The translations under genes and the position numbers were made by a program. Below the pieces are notes generated by a model. That model was not told the DNA's origin and searched no databases. It was given only the letters and a program-made list of their open reading frames with translations. Below are positions 9,027-18,367 of a DNA stretch of 58,186 bases, piece by piece. The stretch is from Mobilitalea sp. (GTDB lineage: Bacteria; Bacillota_A; Clostridia; Lachnospirales; Lachnospiraceae), in the NCBI GenBank assembly GCA_029974875.1, contig JARKQP010000003.1, positions 1 to 58,186 of the forward strand, in the 5' to 3' direction. Numbering within the stretch: position 1 is the first letter of the stretch; every line of letters begins with the position of its first letter.

Positions 9027-10507
9027 TGAAAAAACAAATAAAACAGGTATATAATCCATATCTTCCAAGCTATGAATACATTCCGGACGGAGAGCCCCAT
9101 GTATTTGATGATCGCCTGTATGTGTTCGGCAGTCATGACCGATTTAATGGAACGCAGTTTTGTATGAATAACTACATGTGTTATTCCACACCAGTGGATG
9201 ATTTGTCAGATTGGATCTGCCATGGTGTGATGTACAAAAAGGAACAGGATCCTTATTGCAAGGATGACAACATCATGCTGGCACCGGACGTGGTGCAGGG
9301 AAATGATGGTAAATTCTATTTATATTATTCACTTGGGTTAATTCCCTTCGTCTCTGTTGCAGTAAGTGACAGACCAGAAGGACCATATGAATATTATGGA
9401 GTAGTAAAGTGGGCAGATGGAACATTTGCAGGAATGAAGGACCATGATATTTTTATGTTTGATCCAGGTGTTTTCCGGGATGAAGACGGGAAAATTTATT
9501 TATACACGGGATTTGGACCAGAAGAAGATGGATTTTTAGCAGATGCATGCGCGAGATTCCAAATGGATGGAGCATATGCATTTCGGGTTGCAGATGATAT
9601 GCTGACAATTGAAGAGAACTTTGGATGTATGATTCCGAAGAAGAAATATGCTACGGACACAAGCTTTGAGGGACATGCATTTTTTGAAGCAAGTTCTATG
9701 AGAAAAATAAATGGAAAATATTGTTTTGTGTACTCCTCTGAGCTTTCTCATGAATTATGTTATGCAGTAAGTGATTCTCCAGTAGAAAATTTTACCTATG
9801 GTGGAATCCTTGTGAGTAATGGGGATGTCGGACTGAATGGAAATAAGATTCGTAAAAATTATACAGGAAATACTCATGGAAGTCTCGTGGAGGTAGATAA
9901 TCAGTGGTATATTTTCTATCATCGGCAGACCAATCGGCACAGCTATTCCAGACAGGCCTGCGCAGAGAAGATCATGCTTGATTCAGAAGGCAAATTTCAT
10001 CAGGCAGAGATCACAAGCTGTGGTTTAAACGTCGGATCACTTTCTGGAATTGGAACTTATCCAGCATCTATTGCGTGTCATCTATGGTCAAAGGATGGTG
10101 CAGTGCATTATGAAGTGGGAGAAAAGTTGAAACTTCCAGAACATCCATTCTTTACACAGTCGGGTGTTGATCGAGAGGAAAATGAAGATCAGCATATTGC
10201 GAATCTGTGCGATGGGGCAGTTTGTGGATTTAAGTATTTTGATTTGACAGACACCAGAGAAATTATCGTGGAAATAGAGGCTCAGGGCGAGGCAGAAGTT
10301 CATGGGCAACTTGAAGTTTGTACGAATGAGAACTTCGAAGAAAAGAACATACTTGCAAAGATGCCGATTCAGATAGTTGCCGATGACAAAGGAAGACAAA
10401 ATATTGGTGGTGAGATTAATAAAATATCAGGTGTTCAGGCATTGTATTTCAGATACATAGGAAGTGGATGCATTAATTTTTATAATTTTACAGTGGGGAG
10501 AAGATAA
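9026..10507 (+). CDS. GH43 glycosidase with CBM6-like tail
   Basis: A 493-residue five-bladed beta-propeller glycosidase, typically an alpha-L-arabinofuranosidase or beta-xylosidase acting by inversion. The three catalytic acids appear in order: Asp in PHVFDDRLYVF at about 26, the pKa-modulating Asp in FDPGVFRDEDG at about 145, and the general-acid Glu in AFFEASS at about 221. A beta-sandwich of about 130 residues at the C terminus resembles CBM6. There is no signal peptide. ATG 9026 overlaps the stop of the upstream hydrolase stump and is preferred over an in-frame start at 8996. It is followed one base later by the esterase start, so the two are co-translated. Confidence 0.88.
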   Translation: MKKQIKQVYNPYLPSYEYIPDGEPHVFDDRLYVFGSHDRFNGTQFCMNNYMCYSTPVDDLSDWICHGVMYKKEQDPYCKDDNIMLAPDVVQGNDGKFYLYYSLGLIPFVSVAVSDRPEGPYEYYGVVKWADGTFAGMKDHDIFMFDPGVFRDEDGKIYLYTGFGPEEDGFLADACARFQMDGAYAFRVADDMLTIEENFGCMIPKKKYATDTSFEGHAFFEASSMRKINGKYCFVYSSELSHELCYAVSDSPVENFTYGGILVSNGDVGLNGNKIRKNYTGNTHGSLVEVDNQWYIFYHRQTNRHSYSRQACAEKIMLDSEGKFHQAEITSCGLNVGSLSGIGTYPASIACHLWSKDGAVHYEVGEKLKLPEHPFFTQSGVDREENEDQHIANLCDGAVCGFKYFDLTDTREIIVEIEAQGEAEVHGQLEVCTNENFEEKNILAKMPIQIVADDKGRQNIGGEINKISGVQALYFRYIGSGCINFYNFTVGRR

Positions 10508-10508
10508 A

Positions 10509-11534
10509 ATGAAAACTTTTGAAATCGTATTAAGCGAAGAACGTAACGTAACAATGACCATGTACTTAAGTTTAGAAAGTGCAGAATTCAATCACAAAAA
10601 CCGTCCACTTATGATCGTGCTTCCAGGTGGAGGATATGGCATGTGTTCCGACCGTGAAGCAGAAATCGTAGCACTCCAGTATATGGCAGCTGGTTATCAG
10701 GCGTGTGTGCTGCGTTACACATTGAAGGATAAAGCAGGATGGCCATATCCAATCAATGATTATGATGAAGCTTATGAGAAGATTGCAGAGAACGCAGATG
10801 AGTGGAGAATCGACATGGATCATGTTGCAACGGTTGGATTTTCGGCAGGCGGACATCTGGCTGCATGCACAGCGACGATTGCAAAGCATAAACCAAATGC
10901 TTCAATTTTAGTATATCCAGCGATCAAGAAGGACATCGTTGATGCATGTCAGCCTGGAATGCCATATCCAGTGGAACATGTGGATGGAAATACGGCGCCA
11001 TGCTTTATTGTTGCGACAAGAGATGACAGTCTTGTGAATGTATCTAATTCATTGGAGTTTGGGCTTGCATTAGAAAAGAGCGGTATTAATTTTGAGACAC
11101 ATATTTATTCCTTTGGGCAGCATGGCTTTTCTACCGGAACATCAGTTATTACTACAAGTTCAATCACGGAGCGTGCAGCAAAGTGGGTGCCAGACAGTAT
11201 TACATGGTTGAATGAGATGATGGGGGAATTTACGGAGCACGGATTTAAAGAGCCTATTTTATCAGCTAAGCTAAACTCGGATTATGAGGATTTCCTTTCT
11301 ATGACCTGTACACTTGGTCATATGTTAAACCAGCCAGAAGAATCTCAGAAGGCAATCGAGCCACTGATGAATGGAATCAAAGTAATCGCTGCGGAAAGAA
11401 ATGCGGAGTTCCTGGGGTTCTGCGCAACAATCAGTGGATTTAAAATCAGAGAATTATTAGAGTTGGTACAAACTCCTGCTGAAGCAATTGAGCAGTTAGA
11501 TGCTATATTGAGAATAATTCCAAATCAAAAATAG
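10509..11534 (+). CDS. Alpha/beta hydrolase (acetyl-xylan-esterase-like) with C-terminal helical tail
   Basis: A 341-residue esterase of the S9-like, BD-FAE type. Visible parts are the oxyanion loop LPGGGYG (about 35), nucleophile S112 in GFSAGG, the catalytic Asp in ATRDDSL (about 173) and H205 in GQHGFSTG. Such enzymes remove acetyl or feruloyl groups from sugars. The remaining 110 or so residues form an added helical tail (DYEDFLSMTCTLGHML through the C terminus) that is not part of the usual fold. Stumps of this tail recur at 1659, 13133 and 31495. The start at 10509 follows GGGGAG of the GH43 end by 8 bases; an in-frame GTG at 10464 is rejected. It lacks a signal peptide. Confidence 0.85.
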   Translation: MKTFEIVLSEERNVTMTMYLSLESAEFNHKNRPLMIVLPGGGYGMCSDREAEIVALQYMAAGYQACVLRYTLKDKAGWPYPINDYDEAYEKIAENADEWRIDMDHVATVGFSAGGHLAACTATIAKHKPNASILVYPAIKKDIVDACQPGMPYPVEHVDGNTAPCFIVATRDDSLVNVSNSLEFGLALEKSGINFETHIYSFGQHGFSTGTSVITTSSITERAAKWVPDSITWLNEMMGEFTEHGFKEPILSAKLNSDYEDFLSMTCTLGHMLNQPEESQKAIEPLMNGIKVIAAERNAEFLGFCATISGFKIRELLELVQTPAEAIEQLDAILRIIPNQK

Positions 11535-11572
11535 CGAAGAAGTAATAACAGCTGCCATGGTAAATATCATAC

Positions 11573-11578
11573 TATAAT
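11573..11578 (+). promoter_or_regulatory. Possible -10 box upstream of the symporter
   Basis: A TATAAT lies in the 113-base gap between the esterase and the symporter gene. There is no consensus -35 at the right distance. It could give the transporter separate control, but the evidence is only the hexamer. Confidence 0.25.
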
Positions 11579-11647
11579 CAAACAAACTCAATCTGTGCAG
11601 AGAAACTATAAATGGTATGAGGCGAAATAGGAAGAGAGGGTCAATCA

Positions 11648-13120
11648 ATGGCTAAAACAAAAATAAACAAACATCCTAATTGGCAAATGTCTGGTTCGGA
11701 ACGCAAATGGTATTACTTCGGGGATACTGGAAGGATGTTCGCATCTCAAATTATTACAATGTATATGGCTGTATTCCTACTGTTTCAAGGTATGAATGCA
11801 GCAGCAGTTGCAACATCTATCTTAATTGTAAAGATGATTGATTCCGTAGATGACGTTATCTTCGGATATTTTGTAGATCGTTTAAATCCAACAAAGTGGA
11901 AAAGGTTCGCAAAAATTACAGGAAAAGGAAAATATATGCCGTGGTATCGTCTGACATTCTGGACGTTTCCAGTTGCAACTATATTATTCTTTATGATGCC
12001 GAAGTCCTTTTCAAGTGCAGGGAAAATCGTATGGTTCACTGTGTTTTATCTGCTTTATGACCTAACCTGTACACTATCAGAGGTACCAATGAATTCCATG
12101 GTAGTAACCTTAACAGAAGATACAGAAGAACGCAATCATATTCTGACTGTAAAGGGAGTTATTACGGTTGTCGCAGCAGTTTTGATAGCAGTTGTTGGAC
12201 AGTTCTTAATCAGTGAAAAAGTAGGGGTTCCTATTACTACATTTGCCATCGCCTCCAGTGTAGTATTTTTGATCATGATGATTCCAATGTGTTTCAAGGT
12301 CAATGAACACAATGCTTCTCTGAAAAATATGGAGAAGGAAGAAGAGGAAGAAAAATATACTCTAAAAGATATGATGAAATGTGTCTTTACCAACAAATAC
12401 ATTTTCATATACTTGTTAAGTACTATTGCTTTTTCTTGCTTGGCAACCCAGTTGGCAGTGCAGACCTTTGTTGGATTTTACATTTTCAATGATTCCAATA
12501 TCTTTTCCTATATTATGTTGGTTGCATTTGTTCCTGCAATTATCATCAGTGGATTCTGTGGAAGAATTGTTGGAAAATTAGGAAAGAGAAATACGTTAAT
12601 CGGTATATTTCTCATTTCGGTAGCCTGTTTCATGGTGCAGTATTTCTTGCGTGGACAGTCCATTGGTGTCTTCGTCGTGATTGGTGCTGTTTGTGCCATT
12701 CCAAATGCAATGTTTTCCATTGTACAGAATTACATAGCACCAGATACCGTAGATTATACAAGATATAAGACAGGAAAAGACTGCTCAGGTATTTTCTTTG
12801 CACTTCGTTCCTTTATTACCAAAGCAACCAGTGGTATTGCGTCTGCATTAGCCCTTTATATTCTAGCCTTAGCAGGATGGAAGGAAGTAAAGGCGGAAAG
12901 TTTTGCAGAGCTTGCTAGTAATGGAGTACAGCAGTCTGCATCTGCATTGAACGCATTATGGAACTGTGGATATCTTGTTCCAGCTATTGGATGTATCCTG
13001 GCTGCAGTTGTGATGATGTTCTATAAGTTAAAAGATAAAGATGCGGATCTCATGGCAAAATGTAATGCCGGTCTTATTACCCGTGAAGAGTGTGAAGCAC
13101 AGCTTTCTAGAAAATATTAA
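11648..13120 (+). CDS. GPH-family sugar:cation symporter (MFS)
   Basis: A 490-residue integral membrane protein with about 12 hydrophobic segments. It resembles the glycoside-pentoside-hexuronide group (MelB, XynB, UidP): an N-terminal GDTGRMFASQII segment, a VDDVIFGYFVDR loop between helices 2 and 3, and YTRYKTGKDCSGIFFALRSF before the last helices. The C terminus is cytoplasmic and charged. It would import a glycoside or small oligosaccharide with Na+ or H+ for the neighbouring cytosolic enzymes. The GAGAGGG ribosome binding site is well placed. Substrate is unknown; rhamnosides or arabinosides are suggested by context. Confidence 0.88.
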   Translation: MAKTKINKHPNWQMSGSERKWYYFGDTGRMFASQIITMYMAVFLLFQGMNAAAVATSILIVKMIDSVDDVIFGYFVDRLNPTKWKRFAKITGKGKYMPWYRLTFWTFPVATILFFMMPKSFSSAGKIVWFTVFYLLYDLTCTLSEVPMNSMVVTLTEDTEERNHILTVKGVITVVAAVLIAVVGQFLISEKVGVPITTFAIASSVVFLIMMIPMCFKVNEHNASLKNMEKEEEEEKYTLKDMMKCVFTNKYIFIYLLSTIAFSCLATQLAVQTFVGFYIFNDSNIFSYIMLVAFVPAIIISGFCGRIVGKLGKRNTLIGIFLISVACFMVQYFLRGQSIGVFVVIGAVCAIPNAMFSIVQNYIAPDTVDYTRYKTGKDCSGIFFALRSFITKATSGIASALALYILALAGWKEVKAESFAELASNGVQQSASALNALWNCGYLVPAIGCILAAVVMMFYKLKDKDADLMAKCNAGLITREECEAQLSRKY

Positions 13121-13132
13121 AGGATACCCTGG

Positions 13133-13234
13133 ATGGAGTTGTATTCAGCGTTAAGAAATTCCATTGTAAACCAATTTAAATTAAATATTATGATGCTGAT
13201 GTTTGGAAAGACGAAGGAGGATATTGTTTCCTAG
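13133..13234 (+). pseudogene. C-terminal stump of the esterase helical tail
   Basis: Just downstream of the symporter, 33 codons (MELYSALRNSIVNQF onward) include FKLNIMMLMFGKTKEDIV, which lines up with FKIRELLELVQTPAEAIEQ of the esterase tail at 10509-11534. Only the tail is present and no ribosome binding site stands before the ATG. It is short, so homology is suggestive rather than certain. Confidence 0.4.
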
Positions 13235-13277
13235 ATGAATTCTTTCCAAAATGCGAAATGAGAGGAGTTAAATAAAA

Positions 13278-14261
13278 ATGTTACTTGCAGATATGAAATG
13301 CTTGCCCATTCAAAAGATGGTATTTGAACAAACATGTCCGGGAGCGGAGGTGAATTCCTTTACACCGCGAAATAAACCAGGAGAACACGTAAGAGAAGAT
13401 GGTGTTGTATATGTGAATGATGTGTGCTATGGAGAAAAATACCCAAACAGCTTTTTAGACATTTGGTATCCTAACGAGGATAGGTCAGTAAAACGTCCCA
13501 CTGTGTTTTACATCCATGGGGGTGGCTTTATCTTTGGTGATAAAGTGTCAGGTGATCCGCTGGCACAGGGTAGCGGCAGAGATGTGGATTTCTGCGCCGA
13601 GATAGCAAAGTGGGGCTACCATGTAATCAGTGCCAACTATGCACTGGCACCAGACTATCGTTTTCCGGTACAGGTGGAGCAGGTGGATCAGATGCTATCC
13701 TTCCTGACTGCCCATCAGGAAGAGTATGGACTGGATATGGAGCATGTATTTTTAGGCGGTGGCAGTGCCGGTGCCATTTTAACTGAAATCTATGGAACGG
13801 TATTAACAAGCAAAGAGTATGCTAAGAAGCTAGGCATCACCCCTTCCATTAGAAAGGAACAGATTTTAGGCCTGCTAATTGATGAAGCAGCCCTTTCGGT
13901 CATCCATTATGAAGAGAATATGAATGCGATGCTGGGTTGTTGGATGGGTCAGGATAATCTTTCGACCAGTGAATTGGCAAATATTCTGGATGCGACAAAG
14001 TGGATCGGTGAGACGTATCTGCCTTCCTTTATTAACAGCAGCAATCAGGAGATTTTCTTTGAGGATTCGGCAAAGGCTTTAGTTGCTGTTTTGGAAAGAA
14101 ACGGAACCGATTATGAGTATTTTTTCCGTGGCACGGAATGTGACAAGCTAGAGCATGGCTACATGCAACGTTTTGCAAGTAATCAGTATGCCAGAGAATG
14201 TCTGGAGCATATGGTTGCATTTATGGAAAGACAGCTTAACCGCAAGAAAGGAGAAAAATAA
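13278..14261 (+). CDS. Alpha/beta hydrolase of the HSL (carboxylesterase) type
   Basis: A 327-residue cytosolic esterase related to hormone-sensitive lipase. It shows HGGGF at about 80 (oxyanion hole), nucleophile S162 in GGGSAGA, and a terminal catalytic His at about 293 in LEHGYM. A candidate Asp is in GTDYEY or upstream. The middle helical cap is somewhat longer than usual. Its stop codon overlaps the start of the GH3 gene (TAATG), implying coupled translation of a de-esterifying and a deglycosylating step. The ATG at 13278 follows GAGGAG. Acetyl or other short acyl groups on a sugar are the likely substrate (inference). Confidence 0.85.
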   Translation: MLLADMKCLPIQKMVFEQTCPGAEVNSFTPRNKPGEHVREDGVVYVNDVCYGEKYPNSFLDIWYPNEDRSVKRPTVFYIHGGGFIFGDKVSGDPLAQGSGRDVDFCAEIAKWGYHVISANYALAPDYRFPVQVEQVDQMLSFLTAHQEEYGLDMEHVFLGGGSAGAILTEIYGTVLTSKEYAKKLGITPSIRKEQILGLLIDEAALSVIHYEENMNAMLGCWMGQDNLSTSELANILDATKWIGETYLPSFINSSNQEIFFEDSAKALVAVLERNGTDYEYFFRGTECDKLEHGYMQRFASNQYARECLEHMVAFMERQLNRKKGEK

Positions 14262-16885
14262 TGCCAAACGATGCTACTTTTGAGATTATGGCAGGACTTA
14301 CGGACAAGAAAACAGCCGCAATCACCTTCATCACTGCACCAACATGGAACATTGACGACATGGATCCCCGGTTTTGTATGGTAAATTTGATGTTCACAGG
14401 GATGTACTGCCTTGTATCCAGTAAGACCATCGATCCGGCAAGGCCGGGTATGGTCTATATAGATGGTGAAAAAACAGAGGCACCCATAATTCCGCCGATG
14501 ATGCCAATGTTCGGGCAGATGATTGGGATAAAGGCAAGAAAATACCTTAAGGATTACGATCGTGCCTATGCAATTTGTTATACTGGTGCCTTTGATACCG
14601 AAGGTGTGGAAATCCCGGAATTTACCTTTACATTGACCACTTTGCCACAGCATAAACCAGGTGAGGTCTGGGCTGAGCATGATGAAATTGTTCTAGAGGC
14701 GGCAAGGGAAACGGCAGTACTAATGAAAAATGAGAACCATGCCCTTCCCCTTGGAAATGAGGCGGCAGTCAATGTCTTTGGCGCAGGTGCTGTGGTGTTT
14801 CGTTCAGGCTGCCTTGGTGCAGGGAAAATAAATCCCCGTTATTCCATACGAGTAAAAGAAGGTATCAAAGAATACAGTTCCCTGATACTTAATGAGGAAC
14901 TATATGATTTTTATTCTGACGAAGAAAATATCCTGCCTCCAAAGGAAATGTTGGAGCGTGCCAAAGAGAAAAGTGATACTGCGGTTGTATTTATTTCTCG
15001 TACTAGTTCGGAGGCACATGATAACCTGCCGGATAAGGGCGGTTATTACTTGACCGAGAAAGAAAAGGAACTCATTCAAGGTGTATCCAAAGCATTTTCT
15101 AAAACTGTCGCAGTATTAAACGTGGCGTACCCCATTGAGACCGGCTGGATGGAGCATGTGGACACAGTGCTGCTGGTTGGACTTCCCGGAATGGCGGGTG
15201 GAAGGGCATTAGCGGAGTTTTTAGAGGGAACACAAACCCCTTCTGGAAAACTTGTCTGTACTTGGGCAAAGGACTACGGTGAGTATCCGTCAGCTAAGAA
15301 TTTCCTCACTTTACCAGAGGTAAAGAAAACCTGCCCTGATGCAAAATTTATTACCACGGTTTACGAGGAAGGGCTCTATGTGGGCTATCGATATTTTGAT
15401 ACCTTTGGGAAAAAGCCGGCATTTCGTTTTGGTCATGGATTGAGCTATACCAGCTTTAGAACGGTTGGGATGTTAAAGGGCAATACCGTAGAAGTTACCG
15501 TCACCAACATAGGCAATGTTCCTGGAAAGGAAGTTGTTCAACTTTATGCAAAGCTGCCAGAGGGCAGATTGGAACAGCCAGCCAGACGGTTGGTGTCATT
15601 TGCTAAAACAAAGGAACTTGCTCCTAATGAGAAGCAGAGTATTTGTCTGGAGATTAAGAAGGATAGCTTACGATCCTTTGATGAAGAGACAGGAACTTGG
15701 ATTTTGGAAGCAGGTGAGATTATATTCTACCTGGGAGAAGAAATAATTGGTTCTGTCATGATGTCTGAAACGCAGGTTCTAAAAAAAGTAGGTGCACGAA
15801 TTCCTGCTCCTATTCCAGTAAAGGAACTTTCAAAGTATGATCCGGATGGAACATATCCAATTGGAACGGATACAAAAGCCCATACGAGTGAAATACTTCC
15901 CTTTGGAACAAGACGGATCAAGGAAGATTCGGTTTCCGAATTGAAAAGACCTGACCGACTGATTATTTTCCCAGAGGTAGTAGCGAACTCTAGTCTTGCA
16001 GAAGACTTTGTAGGGCAGATGTCGGATTATGAACTGGCTCGGCTCACCGTTGGTGGAAAGACTGGTTGGGGTGTGGGCGACAATGGATTTGCCGGTACGC
16101 TGTTCAACAGCGGTGATTTAGAAAAATATGAGATTCCAGATTATTTTTTCTCTGATGGTAACAATGGTCTAAACCTTAATGAGCCAAATATTGGATTCCC
16201 AGTGTCTGCAACCATGTGCGCCAGTTGGAATGAGGATTTGCTGTATCGGGAGGGTGTGGCAATTGCGGAGGAAGCAAAAGCCATGGGAATGCACTGTATC
16301 TTAGCCCCGGCGCTGAATCTCCAGAGGAACATTCTATGTGGCCGCCATACGGAATATTTCAGCGAAGATCCGTTGCTAACCGGACGAATGGCAGGCCAGC
16401 AGTGCCGAGGTATTGAGGAAACGGGTATTTCTGGTTGTATGAAGCATTTCTTTGCGAATAATGCTGAGACTATGAGGAATCAAAATCACAGCATCATGAC
16501 GGAACGTACTGCAAGGGAACTATATCTGGCAGCCTTTGAATATGCTTTTGCTGTGAAGATGCCAGATACAGTGATGACGGGATACAATGCAGCCAATGGC
16601 ATGTATTGCTCCGATGATCCGGCACTCCTAAAGGGAATACTGCGAAATGAGATGGGATTTACAGGCTATGTAATGACCGATTGGAATGGTTATGGCGATC
16701 AGGGAATGGATGGTCTGATCAGAGCGGGTGTGAGTTGGATTGCACCTGGAAGCCCGGATGATACTTTCGTTACACCAATAGTTAAAGCGATAGAAAAGGG
16801 AACATTATCCCGAGGAATATTACAGCAGAATTTAATGCACCTAATCGCATTATTAAGTAGAAAAAGAATAGATTTATGTATTTAA
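14261..16885 (+). CDS. GH3 glycosidase, domain-permuted, with extra N-terminal domain
   Basis: An 874-residue GH3 enzyme with its domains in reversed order. Residues about 1-140 form an unfamiliar beta-rich domain (starts MPNDATFEIMAGL). About 145-400 is the GH3 alpha/beta sandwich (GH3_C), with the acid/base region SSEAHDN near 250. About 400-490 is a fibronectin-III-like linker, and about 580-860 is the TIM barrel (GH3_N). The barrel contains GRHTEYFSEDP, MKHFFANNAE and the nucleophile D807 in MTDWNG. Permuted GH3 enzymes are known from rumen Firmicutes. It starts within the stop codon of the preceding esterase. No signal peptide. Beta-glucosidase or beta-xylosidase activity is likely, but specificity is open. 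Confidence 0.88.
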   Translation: MPNDATFEIMAGLTDKKTAAITFITAPTWNIDDMDPRFCMVNLMFTGMYCLVSSKTIDPARPGMVYIDGEKTEAPIIPPMMPMFGQMIGIKARKYLKDYDRAYAICYTGAFDTEGVEIPEFTFTLTTLPQHKPGEVWAEHDEIVLEAARETAVLMKNENHALPLGNEAAVNVFGAGAVVFRSGCLGAGKINPRYSIRVKEGIKEYSSLILNEELYDFYSDEENILPPKEMLERAKEKSDTAVVFISRTSSEAHDNLPDKGGYYLTEKEKELIQGVSKAFSKTVAVLNVAYPIETGWMEHVDTVLLVGLPGMAGGRALAEFLEGTQTPSGKLVCTWAKDYGEYPSAKNFLTLPEVKKTCPDAKFITTVYEEGLYVGYRYFDTFGKKPAFRFGHGLSYTSFRTVGMLKGNTVEVTVTNIGNVPGKEVVQLYAKLPEGRLEQPARRLVSFAKTKELAPNEKQSICLEIKKDSLRSFDEETGTWILEAGEIIFYLGEEIIGSVMMSETQVLKKVGARIPAPIPVKELSKYDPDGTYPIGTDTKAHTSEILPFGTRRIKEDSVSELKRPDRLIIFPEVVANSSLAEDFVGQMSDYELARLTVGGKTGWGVGDNGFAGTLFNSGDLEKYEIPDYFFSDGNNGLNLNEPNIGFPVSATMCASWNEDLLYREGVAIAEEAKAMGMHCILAPALNLQRNILCGRHTEYFSEDPLLTGRMAGQQCRGIEETGISGCMKHFFANNAETMRNQNHSIMTERTARELYLAAFEYAFAVKMPDTVMTGYNAANGMYCSDDPALLKGILRNEMGFTGYVMTDWNGYGDQGMDGLIRAGVSWIAPGSPDDTFVTPIVKAIEKGTLSRGILQQNLMHLIALLSRKRIDLCI

Positions 16886-17050
16886 CAATTTGCATTTAAA
16901 AAAGAAAGAGCTGATACTTATGTACTATCCGTGGAGAGCCGAGAGCCAAAATCCATGTGCGAAGGTTGAGTTTATTAATTTAAGGTTAATGACATCGAAG
17001 TGAACAGTAACCGATTATCATAAAAAAGAAATCTTTGCTTTCAATTATTA
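16886..17050. other. Intergenic stretch with a 27-codon open frame of unknown meaning
   Basis: No recognisable gene. An ATG at 16920, with AAAGAAAGAG upstream, opens 27 codons (MYYPWRAESQNPCAKVEF and onward) to a TGA at 17001-17003. I do not recognise it. It could be another 5' stump, like those elsewhere in this locus, or chance. Confidence 0.25.
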
Positions 17051-17079
17051 ATGACAAAGTAGGAAATACTATGTATAAT
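17051..17079 (+). promoter_or_regulatory. Sigma-70 promoter of the AAA/DUF4143 ATPase
   Basis: ATGACA at 17051-17056 and TATAAT at 17074-17079 are separated by 17 bases, close to consensus. It lies just upstream of the inverted repeat at 17091-17127 and drives the ATPase independently of the sugar genes. Confidence 0.65.
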
Positions 17080-17090
17080 AAGACCATGAT

Positions 17091-17127
17091 ATTCCCCAAA
17101 CTCTTGAAAAAAGTATTTTTGGGGAAT
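17091..17127 (+). promoter_or_regulatory. Perfect 10-bp inverted repeat at the transcription start
   Basis: ATTCCCCAAA (17091-17100) and TTTGGGGAAT (17118-17127) are exact inverted copies with a 17-base spacer. The left arm begins 12 bases after the -10 box, so the element is either an operator overlapping the start or a 5' leader hairpin. It has no T-run and ends 20 bases before the ATG at 17148, so it is not a simple terminator. Confidence 0.6.
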
Positions 17128-17147
17128 AGAAAAAATGGAGGGATTAC

Positions 17148-18365
17148 ATGGCGATTAGGCGAGAAAAGTATATCGACTTCTTACTTAAGCAAAAGGACAA
17201 AGATATTGTAAAAATCATTACTGGTATACGCCGAAGCGGCAAATCTACATTGCTTTTTGAACTTTATTATGATGAATTGATACGAATAGGAGTCGTTGAA
17301 GACCATATTATTAAGATTGCGTTAGACAACATCAAAAATGAGGATTTGTTGGAAGCGCGTGCACTGTACCAGAAAATTGAAGGACAGATTAAAGATAAGG
17401 GAAGATATTATATCTTCTTAGATGAAGTACAGCTGGTAAACCGTTTTGAAGATGTGGTAAATGGCATCAAGCGCGATTTTAACTGTGATGTGTATATCAC
17501 CGGTTCCAATTCAGAATTCTTGTCATCCGATATCAATACAAAGTTTAGAGGAAGAGGGATTGAACTTAGAGTATACCCCTTTAGCTTCAGAGAAAGCTAC
17601 GATTTTTATAAAACTGATAAATATCAGTTGTTTAACCAATACATGTTATATGGTGGGATGCCTTATCTGTTGCAGGAAGACGATCCGATTTTGAAAAAGA
17701 ATTACCTGCATATGGTGGCGGAGATGGTTGAAATTAATGATATTGTTGAAAGGCATGGAATCCGAAACAGAGAAGCTTTTGAAGCACTGGTGCAGCTCTT
17801 ATGCTCGTCCATCGGCTCTTACGTATCTAGCAGAAAGATAGCAGATACCTTAAGGAGCAATGGATTTACTAATGTTGACCATAAAACCATTGGAAGTTAT
17901 TTGGAATATCTCTGCGATGCATTCCTTTTTTACAAGGTGGAGCGGTATGATATTAAGGGAAAGGCTTATCTGAAAACGCTGCACAAATATTACGTGTGTG
18001 ATATTGGACTCAGGAATGCATTACTTAATTATAGGCAGATTGAGCCAACTCATACGATTGAAAATATTGTTTACCTGGAACTGGTGAGTCGGGGCTATAT
18101 TGTAGATATCGGAAGCAACAGCAGCAAAGAGATTGACTTTATGGCAAAGGATATGAACAATATCTATTATATTCAGGTATCCTATTCTGTAATAGAACCT
18201 GCAACGAAAGAACGAGAGCTAGGGGCTTTTAAAAATCTTGACGATGGTTATAAAAAGATTTTGATTACTATGGATAATGATCCATTTACTAATTTGGAGA
18301 AAGGATATAAGAAGATTAACATGATTGACTTTCTTTTGGATGAAAAGTCATTGGAGAAAATATAG
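17148..18365 (+). CDS. AAA ATPase of the AAA_14/DUF4143 type
   Basis: A 405-residue ATPase with Walker A GIRRSGKST (about residues 26-34), Walker B YIFLDEVQ (about 91-98) and a sensor ITGSNSEFL near 118. The C-terminal DUF4143 domain (about 200-400) contains the nuclease-like ISYSV region and EIDFM. These proteins are common in gut Firmicutes and Bacteroidetes, often scattered among unrelated genes. Their role is unsettled, with suggestions of stress or defence functions. It has its own promoter and an inverted repeat, and does not belong to the carbohydrate pathway. The GGAGGG ribosome binding site is clear. Confidence 0.88.
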   Translation: MAIRREKYIDFLLKQKDKDIVKIITGIRRSGKSTLLFELYYDELIRIGVVEDHIIKIALDNIKNEDLLEARALYQKIEGQIKDKGRYYIFLDEVQLVNRFEDVVNGIKRDFNCDVYITGSNSEFLSSDINTKFRGRGIELRVYPFSFRESYDFYKTDKYQLFNQYMLYGGMPYLLQEDDPILKKNYLHMVAEMVEINDIVERHGIRNREAFEALVQLLCSSIGSYVSSRKIADTLRSNGFTNVDHKTIGSYLEYLCDAFLFYKVERYDIKGKAYLKTLHKYYVCDIGLRNALLNYRQIEPTHTIENIVYLELVSRGYIVDIGSNSSKEIDFMAKDMNNIYYIQVSYSVIEPATKERELGAFKNLDDGYKKILITMDNDPFTNLEKGYKKINMIDFLLDEKSLEKI

Positions 18366-18367
18366 TT

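Noticed and set aside
14183..14680. Long minus-strand open frame of 165 codons
   Set aside because: It lies opposite the permuted GH3 and esterase genes, has no ribosome binding site and no recognisable motif. It is a shadow of the plus-strand coding sequence.
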